From assembly GCA_001599715.1 (NCBI GenBank), contig BCHU01000001.1:667634-731633 (forward strand): a DNA stretch of 64,000 bases, written 5' to 3'. Below are positions 34,466 to 44,972 of this stretch, piece after piece. The stretch is from Phaeotremella fagi (Eukaryota; Basidiomycota; Tremellomycetes; Tremellales; Phaeotremellaceae). The translations under genes and the position numbers were made by a program. The notes below the pieces were generated by a model, which was not told the DNA's origin, did no database searches, and saw only the letters and a list, made by a program, of their open reading frames with translations. Each line of letters begins with the position of its first letter. The stretch's first letter is position 1.

Positions 34466-37400
34466 TCACTTTTTGGGTATGACTCCAACTTGACGTAAAC
34501 TATCCTCTTGGGACAAATGATCCCTAACCTGACGTTCCATCTCGTTATTGATCGCCCAGACCCAACGATCTCTTTCGAGCTGTGAAAGTATTAGTCACTT
34601 GCGACAACAAGGTGAGTCAAGATGTGGACCTACCTTCGAACGTGCTCTGAAAATCAACAATTGAGGTGGCGATTTACTTAAATTTGGTGGTAGGAACGGT
34701 ATGTCAGGTTCTAAATCCCATGGATGAGTTTTCGTGGATCCAAACATATTGGGTTTGATTGAAAGTCTAACGCAGAATGTTGTATCTTCAGGGCCGTCCG
34801 TACTCTACCACAAGAATCAGCTCATCTCTAGTCATAGTCACGGGAGAAAGAATTAACCTGTAAACCATCTTGATAAACTCTAGCTTGTGCCATAAACGCA
34901 TCGCCACTAATAGCTTCTCTCAATTCATCTTGGGCCATCATACCAGAATAAGTCTAAACATCCCGTCAGTTCAATGACATCATACGAAATTTGACACTCA
35001 CATAGGCACCAAACAATGGGTAACTCTTTTTACGATTCATAAAAGAGTTCTTCGATTTGATCTTGAAAGAGACCAGGCATCCACCGGAAAGAACCATATA
35101 TTTCGCTCTGTTCCAAATGTATGAATCAGTATAGCATACGTAGTAGTGTACCAGGCATACCTGAATTTCTTTCCTGAGCCCGATTTCAAGAACAAACGTC
35201 CAGCCGCACAAACTGGTCGACAACCGTCTATCACACACCAATCCCAGATATCTGCTAGAATCTGATCGGATCCATTGGACATGGTGGTTCCTGCGAATAC
35301 ATCGTCGTGGACATGCATCGCTGTAGCGTCCATTCGAAGTCGAGCCCTGGTTTTCGTCAGTGCCTTCACCACATACAAAGTGCAGACGTACTCTACTCGA
35401 TGTCTTTTAGTCCAATATGAAACTAGATCTGTTAGTCTGTCAACCCATTCCTTTGCGATTGTTGGTGTATGAGCCTAAAGTAAGTTGCATTCCCCACATA
35501 TAACCTACCTCGAATTTAACCTTTGTACCATCTTTGATTGAGACTTGAAACTCCTTTGAAAATTTCCCATCGTCATCGTTACCAGATGAATTTGAACTAG
35601 GAGTGGATTGTTTATCATCAACCAAAGCCACTTTGACAACATCTCTCAAATCGACACAGCCTGTAGAATGCTCCACTAATCTAGAAGCTCGTTTCATCTC
35701 AGCAACTCTGAAAGTTGAATGAACTTGTGGAAACAAATCAGCAGGTGTTGAGCTTTCCGCTTTGGGTGTAAGCGGTGGAAGGGCGTTTGACAAAGAGCAA
35801 ATGAAGATATGTCCTAAAAATGAGTCTTTTCAATCCAATTAATCAACTCACCATCATAGGTGGACAAATATATCCTTGCTCTAGGTGAAGAAGATGATTT
35901 ATGTCTCAAGACGTATCCCTCTATGCCTGGTGGTTCCTCTAATAAACTCCCGTCCTCGAGTGTTAGATTACGAGGCTTATGACGAATTTGTCGAAGTTCA
36001 AGAACGCGAGGTGTTCGTTCGTTCTATCGTTAGTTCCATATATGTTTACTAACTTACAGCAGTTTCCGCTAAACCAGCAAGGACCGACCAATCACGTTTC
36101 CCACCAGTGACAGTTTCATCACGAACTATCCAATCTAAAGTTCCATCGTCAGACTTCCAAGCGAGTCCTAATCTAAATAAACCATCTTTGTCAGAACGAT
36201 GAGAGAGCAAATCATCGATATCAACGGTCTTCTTCATCATTTCATAACAAGTTTCAATAATCTTTTCTCGATTCAACAATCTTCTGGTCTTTTTACCACC
36301 AACATCTTCATCTTCTGGGATAACTAATCTGACGGATGTGAATAGGGTTGGAACTTGAATATCGAATCTGTTAGGCAATTCACCACCGAGTTCTCTCCAT
36401 AGTTCCCAATACCAGTCTAAAGCTCTTGAACGTTCGGCTATCTTTATTATAAAAACATGGGTACCTTCTCTACCGTGTCGTAACCATTTAGCCTGTTTGG
36501 ATTGTTTCACCCGATCTTTGATGGCAGATGTACGAGTCGTGTTGGCTCTTTCTATCTGTTCCATGTAATTGTTCAATCGTCCCGCAGAAGTGGTAAGTAC
36601 CAAAGTCATATCTGTTACGTTGAAAATTGAGAGTGAAGTTCGAGACGGTTCGAGTGGAATGATGTAATAAAGTCTTTTCTGACCTTTTAATCGTTCTTTC
36701 AATCGAGTTCCCTTGAAGTCAGAGACATATTCTTCAAGGAGTCCACCTACCCAATCTTGGTAGAGCTCTACACGACCACGTCGCCATACACCGATGTACT
36801 CCTCCAGAGGATCCATTCGAGAACAAGGACTTCGCCGCTGGAAATTAGTTCAATCGAAGCTTATACCCACTTGAACAGTTTCGTCAAACCTCGCTAAATT
36901 CTCTTCACGATGATGAGCGACTTTCACCAGCATTCGATCTTAGGTCAGATGTGTCTACGTAGTCACGTACCTCTCAAGATGACTTCCCCGGGTATGAACA
37001 CACCATCATCAGATTCTTCATCATCCATCGCCTCCTCCACTGCTCCAGCACTGGTTCCCGCAGCTTCCTCACCTTCTCTAGATAAAACAGTCTCAGGATC
37101 GACAGGATCTTTGTTGCCTTTCCTGATACCCTCTTCATCATCATCTGATACATGCTGTACAGGATCCAGAGGAAATTGAACAGTTTTAGCTTTATCAACT
37201 CGTTCAACCGGTTGTTCCAATTCCGTCACTGGAGGTCGATTTCGAATTGCAGATTTCAATCGATTCTTTAACCCTGGAGAAGGTGCTGTCTTCACACTAG
37301 AGATTTTGGATTTAGAGTTCCTAGATTCGACCTCACCGACTTCTTCTCCTGTTGAGATGAGTGGTTGAAGAGAAGATGCTTGAGAGTTTCTATGATGATT

Positions 37401-38195
37401 TACAGAGCTTGGCGATAAGCTGTGGATAGAAGATTGGATAAATGGTTTCGTCCCAAGTGATTCATCTTGATCATGTACACTCAAAGTCGATCTGGAAGCT
37501 GTAGCGTCGGTGAATCTTGTACGAGCTGTAACGAAAGATTCTTCCGTGATTCGAGATGGATTATTTGGTCTTGATGGTTTACCGGAACTTTCACCTGCCG
37601 ATCCAAACAGACCATCTTCAATGTTTATCGGTTTAGGAGGTACAGGTTTGAATTCTCTTCCAATGTCGAAACTGTCCCCAACCCAGACATCTTTCCTTTT
37701 CTTCTTTTTCTTACGGAAATGTAGTTTCTTTCCATTCCCCTCATCATCATCATTCTCTTCTTCGCTATCAGAAGAATCTGAATGATCCGCCAGCTCAATT
37801 GGTAGATCTTGAGAGCCCCTTCGAACTCTGTCCTTGAGTTTCCTTGCAGTCTCCATGATACCATTCCGATCCTCCAGATTCCAATTCCCAACTTCATCCA
37901 CATCTTCATCGTTCTCCCCGAGTAACCGTTTCAAAGCTCCCCGTCTCAATCTACGTAACCGTCTTCTTTTTTCTCTACTTTCATCAGAATTGATAACATT
38001 CTCTGGCATAGGTCCGAGAAACCTTCGAGGTTGGATGTGAATGTCGACATGTGAGATGGTCGATGTTACTGCTGGAGATGGTTGATGACTGACGGTTTTT
38101 GATATTGCGTGTGCGGAAACATCGTTTTGTAGATTTGGATTTGGAGGTTTAGTGATGGTTGGATGGGAGTTGACCTCTTGGGGGACTGCAGGCAT
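34466..38195 (-). CDS. Spo71/Mug56-like protein with two PH domains
   Basis: One gene spans 38195 to TGA 34466-34468. Exon joins are supported by frame: VILR to VAHHREENLARFDETVQ to RRSPCSRMDPLEEYIGVW (introns near 36970 and 36840), and later YDG to HIFICSLSN. The N-terminal 400 residues are disordered with RFLGPMPENV and a KKKKKRKDVWVGDSFDIG block. The middle (from MDPLEEYIGVWRRGR) is well ordered. Two PH-type segments follow: GYVLRHKSSSSPRARIYL and GRLFLKSGSGKKFRAKYMVL. This order fits the fungal Spo71/Mug56 sporulation family, which in yeast helps prospore-membrane growth with Vps13. At about 1100 aa the size fits. The family name is from recall of its layout. Confidence 0.68.
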
Positions 38196-38440
38196 TCTTT
38201 ATGAGTGATCAGATCACTCTATTGTGCTGTAGTCTATGAGTTGTTGTTGTTTTTGTTGACGATATTAGGCTTGAATCTCTCAGTTTCAATACCTAAAATG
38301 ACGTAAGAAACCCTCACGGAAGTATTTCCACGTGTGCTCAACTTGCAAATCAGAAATCTTTCGATCTTTCAGCCAGCTTTGACATTTCAGAATCGAACAA
38401 CTTTCATCAAATCTCTTTCAGATATTCAGTCACACCAACA

Positions 38441-39335
38441 ATGTCGCAAACATTAATACTACCTGGCTATCCTATACAGCCCACTTCTTCCTCTTCATCA
38501 TCATCGATAACTCTAGGTCCCGGAATTTCAGCATCATCCTCATGTAATGACGCCTCAACCTCTCAATCATTTATAGCTACCAAAATGGGTCTCTTAACAT
38601 CTGCCAAAGGGAAAGACAAGAGTGAAATGGTCTATGTCGAAGGAAGGTCGAAGAGGGTATGTCTTGTTATTTCCAATAAATTTCAGCCCTGACCGAACAA
38701 TGTAAAGTACATCCCAGCGCAACGTGAATTGGTTTTAGGAAATATTATCGCTCGTCATGCAGAAGGATACAGAGTTGATTTAGGTTCAGCGCAAATGGCC
38801 AGTTTAGATGCATTGGCTTTTGAAGGTGCTACGAAAAGGAGTAAACCGAATCTCAAGGTCAGTCGAATAGTTCTCATAATTTCTACAATAATAGTTGAGC
38901 AGATTTCGTTTTTGATAGGTCGGTACACTCATTTACGCCAGGATATCATTGGCGAATCGAGATATGGAACCTGAAATCGAATGCTTCGATCCGGCAACTG
39001 GGAAAAGTGATGGTTTTGGAGAGTTGAAGGGTGGACTGGTTGTCGAAGTGACATTGCAATTGGCTAGAAGGTATAGCTTTTGACTGTTCAAACTTCCCCT
39101 TCGCAAATGCTAACGATTCAATCACAGACTATTAAATCCTAAAACCCCTGTTCTACCGATTCTAGCAGCTCAATTCCCTTTCGAGACTGCTATAGGATTA
39201 AACGGTCGAATATGGATTAAAGCTGGGACTGTTGGGCAGACTATCGCTTTGAAACGGGTTTTGGAGGGTGTGAATGATGGTAGTGTTGGGGAGACGAAGG
39301 GAGACGTAGAGAGGGCTGTCAAAAGCTTCTTGTAA
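38441..39335 (+). CDS. RRP40: Exosome complex subunit Rrp40
   Basis: Starts at ATG 38441, four introns, stop TAA 39333-39335, about 240 aa. After a Ser-rich leader come GLLTSAKGKDKSEMVYVEG, RYIPAQRELVLGNI (S1 domain), YRVDLGSAQMASLDALAFEGATKR and ARISLANRDMEPE, which are diagnostic of Rrp40/EXOSC3. The C-terminal KH part has GLNGRIWIKAGT. Rrp40 is one of three cap proteins of the RNA exosome and threads RNA into the core. It is divergent from the Spo71-like gene across 245 nt. Confidence 0.93.
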
Positions 39336-39551
39336 AATTATATCATCATCATCGAACCTTCAGATCAATCGTAAGATTAGAAGTTTCATGTGCAATTTGG
39401 GGACATGACACGACGATAGATCACTTCAAAATCGAGAATGAAACATGTAACAGCTAGACAATGCATTACACAATTGACTACTAAACCTCTTCCAATTCTT
39501 CTCACTAGTTCGCATCCTCACAGCTCACGTTCAATCAAAGATCGATTTCAA

Positions 39552-40009
39552 TCACTTGGAACCACCCTTTTGACCTTCAACATGTGGGTCTGGACCGTCA
39601 CTGTGTCGAGGTCAGAGGACGACTGAAGACAGGATAAAAGCAACCTACGATCCACCGAATCCATGTTCTGATGAAGTTCTCTTATCCTCAGTACCGTCCT
39701 TCTTGACACCACCGTGCTCTGAGGGCTTGTAGTTCTCACCACCTGAATTGGTGGATCCACCCTTTTGTCCTTCAACGTGTGGGTCTGGTCCATCACTAGC
39801 AACAGCATTAGTCTAAAGTTGAATTGATAGAGTAAAGGATACCTACGATCCACCGAATCCGTGTTCGGATGAAACTCTCTTGTCTGGGGTACCGTCTTGT
39901 TTAAGACCGTCGTGCTGTAAAGTAATGTCAGTACAATGTATCACTGGAAAGAGTTTTGTGTAAACTGCAACGTAAGGTAACTTACTTCAGATGGTTTGTA
40001 GGTAGACAT
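39552..40009 (-). CDS. Hydrophilin-like repeat protein (95 aa)
   Basis: Four exons, 40009-39986, 39914-39847, 39795-39649 and 39600-39552, give 95 aa. The protein is almost all Gly, Asp, Glu, Lys, Ser and His with no hydrophobic core. It consists of two near-identical units, each with YKPSEH, KRxSSEHGFGGSDGPDPHVE and GQKGGS. Each unit is interrupted by an intron at the same codon (inside the Ser of GGS-DGP), so exon plus intron were duplicated together. Such proteins resemble LEA/hydrophilins made under desiccation or osmotic stress; that role is inferred. A TATA box and a stress-type AGGGG site lie about 90 nt upstream. No single open frame shows this gene. Confidence 0.8.
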
Positions 40010-40093
40010 TGTTGATATAGTTTGGTTGTTTGGTTGTTGCGATGAAATAAAGTAAAGTTGTTGATGATGAGGAAAAAGAAAAGAGCAATTGAG

Positions 40094-40106
40094 AGGGGTT
40101 TATATA
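40094..40106 (-). promoter_or_regulatory. TATA box and STRE-like site of the hydrophilin gene
   Basis: TATATAAA on the minus strand at 40099-40106, next to CCCCT (minus strand; 40094-40098), the core of stress-response elements. They lie about 90 nt upstream of the start at 40009. Confidence 0.5.
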
Positions 40107-40109
40107 TGT

Positions 40110-41943
40110 CGAAATTGAGTTGTCACTTGGAATGACGTCGAAATAGCTAGGACGTCATTTGTGTGTTGACTGGACTATCTTCGAGCACTGATCCAAGACT
40201 AAGACACATCCGGGATGGTCAATGACGGTTTCAACGACTGATATGATGAAATTTGATCATGTGCATTGTAAAGTGTGGATCAGTAGCTCAGATCGTCTTG
40301 CACCATCGATTTGTTGTCAGACTAGGCTGAAACGATCGAAGAGTACCCGTGGTAGATGACGACTTGGGATGTATGTGGTACTGTAGGAAGGCTATATTAA
40401 AAGGTGAGGTCAGATCTAAGTCTAGGTACGATCTGGTAAAAGAGACGATAATAAAGGACGGCGATCATGACGAAAAATTAGATCTTCAAGGTCTACAATC
40501 GATGTCGATTCATGGAGATGTGGCAGCGGAATGATCGATTTCGTTTGTCCTGAATCTAGTAGTGCGCTGATCTCATTCATGATTCCTTAGGGAATCGCGT
40601 CAACTAAGCCCCGTGGAGAAAAAGCTGACTGGATTACTTGAGAAATTCCCTTGCTGACACGGATACTGTGGATCGGTGTATTCCAAAGATCGGGAAGCTA
40701 AATGAGGGGACATCACTGGAATCGTGCCTGATTTCGAAAGTTGTTTATCAAGCTGCTTGATCTCAACCGTACAAATGTATCATGTAGGTAATTGTCACGG
40801 TAGATAAAATTACTCCTTGCTGGTGGATAACGCGACAGTTTCTCCAAAAATTATTAATGCTTTCATGTCATGTCAAAGTGTTCAATTTTCCAACTGTCTG
40901 TAAATTACCGGGTGCAATTACCGAATCCCTATCACGCAAGTAGGTTTCAACAGATTACCTACCTGCATTCCCCTTAGGTGATGTCACGTCAGATCGACGA
41001 TTAGATTCAATAATTTTAGTCATCTATCATCGATTTTAAGTATGGTCATCTGGTCTGGTAATTCGTATCCGATCCACTTAAATTTGGATACTTCGATTTA
41101 AGTTACTTGTCGATGATTCCTGTTTGGAGAACACACGATCGAAGGTGATCTTGTCAGCTTTTTCTTTCCTTGTCTTACTTCGAACGACAACAATACTTGG
41201 TTAGAGTCATTGCGATCCACGTTTCACAGTTTCACAGTTCATTTTCCTCTTACGTCAAGGAGCAGTCATGTATATATGTTCTCATTTTAGAGATATCGAT
41301 GAACGAAAGCTCCTGGGACATCAGGAAAGCGTATAACGAACTCATGTTTGAGGCGGGATGAACAAGAAAATCATACACATAAAAGCTGCCTTGATTCTGA
41401 TTTACCAATGATGATTTAACCCCCGGACTTTCCAAAGGAGCACTTGCGCACGGAAGAGTACAGCAAGTTGCGTTGAAAGTCATATAGTGCATGCACAGAT
41501 ACCGTAGGGCCGGAGTTGGACGGAGAGGACAGAACAAGCTTAAACTCTTTATTTAACCTTCGCTTCCGGCGGGGACGGTACTGACGATTCATTCAGCAAC
41601 TTTACGCTTTCTCTCGCCCAAGCTCATATTTATGTGATACATTTCATACCTTCTTCCCCCACTTCTTGCGTTGAGTTACTTACCTTGTTGGGATATATGA
41701 GGGTACTTTACCCCTTGTGTTTGGGAGTCCTCGTGGAAAAGGTCATTCTTTTTTCGGTGAGCTCGTTTTTCTTGGATTGCATTCAGAGCTTCAAGTCATA
41801 TTCGTGATTTCTGAGTCGCCAATCATGGGTGTAACGGGATTACAAGATTATGAGTGGTTCGTTCAAGGCTCTCACGCGGAACTGTACGGGAAACGCAGTG
41901 CACCGCACTAAGTATCATTCTTGCATCTACATGACGAAGTGCT
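40110..41943. other. 1.8-kb gene-poor stretch
   Basis: The longest interval without a supported gene. Frames at 40349-40534, 41170-41361, 41250-41537 and 41717-41911 lack protein-like composition and splice into nothing. The segment is AT-rich with dispersed TTACC/GGTAA words (for example 40785-40935). It may be a long upstream regulatory region of the stress-type gene at 40009, or carry a non-coding RNA; nothing decisive is visible. Confidence 0.4.
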
Positions 41944-43358
41944 CTATTGAAGATTGGAATAAAGGATCCTTTCGTACTCGACATAAGATGCGTACCAGGG
42001 ATCAGGCGATGGGGAAAGAAGTTGAGTAGCGCAAATGCCCTAATAGTTTTCAGTTTATGCGACAACTGAAAAAATCATCGTCAACTTACGGCAATACCAG
42101 CACTTGGGTCGATCCACCATTGAGTCTTGGCAGCACCAGACCAACATCCACTGTTTGCTTTTCTTCTACCAGTAAACTCCTTGAGATTAATCAAACAAGC
42201 GATAGAATGATTAACAGTATCCGGTGTTACCTGAGGTTCGAAATATCTAGGTTTAGAAACCATATCAGTGATTTTTTGACATCCATCAAAACCTTCTCCA
42301 ACAGGAACTGATGGTCTCCAAAGTTTAGCATAAGATTCTTCGGACAAAAGATGTTTGTCGGTGATCGATCGATATTTGGGATCACATTGTAAGACAGCTC
42401 TGAGGAATTTCAAGTAATCTTTTTGGGTACCGAATAAACCTCCACCACCTGAGAAGAATTCTTTTGAGGAAGTTTCGACAGAGGTTGGACGATTCATACC
42501 GAATCCTGTCTCTGTGAGTTCTGGTTCACCTTTAGCGTTTCGGACGCATAAACCCATTTTACGAGATTTGATAGCATCGGTCGGAAGGAAAGTTAGAGTA
42601 TTCGCTTGACAGGGCTCGAAGATGTATTTCTTCATGTAATCTTCTAGTGATAGACCTGAGAGTCTTTCCACAACTATACCTGCCCAGTCGATGGAGTGAC
42701 TGTACGTCCATGAGGTTCCTGGTTCATAGATGAAGGGAACAAGAAGACTTTTGACAGATGCGCCTGAACCGAACATTGAGGGTGTGGGGTTTTGCTTGAG
42801 CCACTCGGTAAGTACACCGCCAGTGTGAGGGTAGACCATGCCTACGGAAGTGTGAGTAGAGTCCAGTATGTCAACGAGATACTGCACGTACCTGCAGAAT
42901 GAGATAACAGCATTCTTAAAGTAACCTTCTTCTCAGGTTTCACCAAGATGGGTTCGTTATTCTCTTTGTAACCCTTGAGTAAAGGTAAGGAAGCTAATTC
43001 AGGTAGGATACGTTCAATATCCTCTACTGAATCCAAGGAAACCAAGCCTTGCTCAACCATTTGCATAGCAGCTACCTACATCCCCAAATCAGATGCTGCA
43101 ACATTGAAAACAATAAGAACTCACACTAGTCACAAACTTGGTCGAAGAGAAGAGCTCCATTGTGGTATCTTCATCAATCTTTCCTGATTTCTCATCACCG
43201 AAGTTAACTTCTCCATCTTGGTTCAAGTAGATTATATCTTTAGCGTTTGTAGCTCCGAAGGAAACTGCTGGGACGTGTCGTTTTTCAACGGTTTCGAGAA
43301 GAAAGGCGTTGAGAGCAGCTTCACCCCCAGATTTCAAGGTTGGATATTGGCCAGTCAT
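41944..43358 (-). CDS. Beta-lactamase-fold serine hydrolase (LovD/EstB-like)
   Basis: Starts MTGQYPTLKSGG at 43358 and ends at TAG 41944-41946, about five exons. The SxxK catalytic motif is SSTK at residues 71-74, followed by the conserved VEQGLVSLD and LRMLLSHSAG segments. The Tyr of the second motif lies in GTSWTYSHSIDWAG. After a 50-nt intron the last exon supplies GICATQLL and a tail typical of the fungal class-C beta-lactamase-related family, about 400 aa. These enzymes are esterases, transesterases (like LovD) or peptidases rather than true beta-lactamases. No signal peptide is seen. A further ATG 18 codons upstream (43412) is possible. It is divergent from a cupin gene. Confidence 0.85.
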
Positions 43359-43851
43359 AGTTGATAGTTGATAGTAGTTATGAGAGTTGACATCAAACGT
43401 TGACCAGAACAAAAGACCATCCGGCTATACAATATTGAAAGTCGGATATAGCGATTCAGGATCAGCTAAACCGGCGCCGGATTGACCTGATCATTATGAG
43501 ATGTTATGCATGAGAAGGATTATATCTCTGCGTGGATAACCGAAGGCAACGACACCGAAGGCAGGAAAGAGACTTAATCCCCACGATAGTTCTGAGGGTC
43601 AATGCGGAAGAAGGTGGCTGCTTCGGCCCAGGCGACGGGAATTTGCGAAGACCATACCTCCACTCGCTTTGTAAGGATCAGCCAAAAATGACGTTCATGT
43701 GAGTGTGGCACTTTTTTGTCAAACTCTTTCGACCAGCATAGTGAAGACATATGAAAGGCGTAGAAAATCGCCCTCTTCTTCAGAGCATCGTCTTCTTCCT
43801 CATCACTATTCTTCCAACAGCAAACTAGTACAACACAACAGACTTAACAAA
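43359..43851. promoter_or_regulatory. Divergent promoter of serine hydrolase and cupin
   Basis: 493 nt between start codons. It contains a GC-rich CCGGCGCCGG palindrome at about 43471-43480. No coding frame is supported, although the long plus-strand frame from 43699 runs through it into the cupin. Confidence 0.4.
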
Positions 43852-44466
43852 ATGTCACTTCCCATTCCGCGTCGTATCATTACAGCTCATAGCGCCACGG
43901 GAGAACCTGTCGTTGTGAATGATCAAGTCACACCTGTTGATTACGGTGGGGGCTTCTCAGTTGCTCAGGCTTTCGTTCAAACATCTTTCGATCCTGAGCC
44001 AATAGCTTCTTTGAATGGGTACACCCTCCCCTCACCAGGTTTCGTGCAACCAGGTGGTGTAACTGTTCGTTGGGTCGGTGAGTGTCTACATCCCGTTAGC
44101 AAGTGACCTTGTTTGACAAAAGCGTATATAGACATTACACCTAACACAGACACCTTTTCGCACTACACTGACACTATCGATTATCTGATCATCATCTCCG
44201 GTGAACTCCAACTTGTACTCCACGATGGAAGCAAGTTGAACGTCGTTCCTGGCGATTTGGTTATTCAATTGGCAAACATTCATCAATGGAACAACAAAGG
44301 TGATACTCCCGCCCGTAAGTTCTCATCTCTGTTTAAGCTGTGTATAACCAATACTCACGATTGGCACTGCAAAGGTTTCATCGGAATTGGAGTACCTTCG
44401 CAACCGGTTCTGATTGATGGAAAACCAATGAGTGAAGCTCCCTTCAATGCACACAAAGCAGGATAA
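43852..44466 (+). CDS. Single-domain cupin protein (166 aa)
   Basis: Three exons, 43852-44077, 44132-44314 and 44375-44466, give 166 aa. The cupin barrel shows motif 1 around FSHYTDTIDYLIIISGELQL and motif 2 GDLVIQLANIHQWNN, with the His and Asn of motif 2 kept; motif 1 has one clear His (of SHYTD), and the usual Glu position is Asp. Proteins of this length occur beside fungal biosynthetic or degradative enzymes; the reaction is unknown. The start ATG 43852 is in AAAATGTC context; a longer upstream frame from 43699 lacks conserved sequence. It is divergent from the serine hydrolase, which may act with it. Confidence 0.85.
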
Positions 44467-44972
44467 AGGAGTATGATTCTCAGACGCATACATTTACGTA
44501 ATAGACATTAGACTTAGACTAATTATGTAGTAGAGTCCTAGTTGAATACTGATGTATGCATTTAAGCTTTTCTAGTTTCGTTTTCTGAAGACTATGCTAC
44601 TTTAAAGCAGGCGGAATCTGAAAGGACGGCAGGAACCTACGAAATATTGAAAAGAACGTGTTCGCGTCTTACTTATCAATATATAGCTCGTTCTGAAGCG
44701 TCCTTCTATTCCATTGTCTTCTTGTCATTGTACAAACGCTTCACTCAAAAGAATTTCAAGTAAGATGGACTTGTAGAAGTGGATGCCTGCCACCTAGCGG
44801 GAGCAAATCTTCGAATGGGGCACCAGTCGAAGAAACGCCTTTGCGTCACAGGCGACAGGATGATTATGGATGTTATTATTTACATTTATTTTTAACCTTA
44901 TGCACATATAGAATTTAACCTTTGCTCTTGTTGTTGTATTTCATCTGTCTTCTGTCAACTACCAACAACAGC
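44467..44972. other. Intergenic between cupin and SMP-protein genes
   Basis: About 500 nt holding the cupin 3' end and the promoter of the next gene. No gene or RNA structure recognised. Confidence 0.4.

Noticed and set aside
36910..37179. Ser-rich plus-strand frame
   Set aside because: Antisense of the acidic region of the Spo71-like gene.
41250..41537. 95-codon minus-strand frame in the gene-poor stretch
   Set aside because: No coding composition, no homology recognised, no compatible exons around it.
43699..43851. N-terminal extension of the cupin frame by 51 codons
   Set aside because: Basic and Ser/His-rich without conservation, falls in the shared promoter; the ATG at 43852 has a better context.
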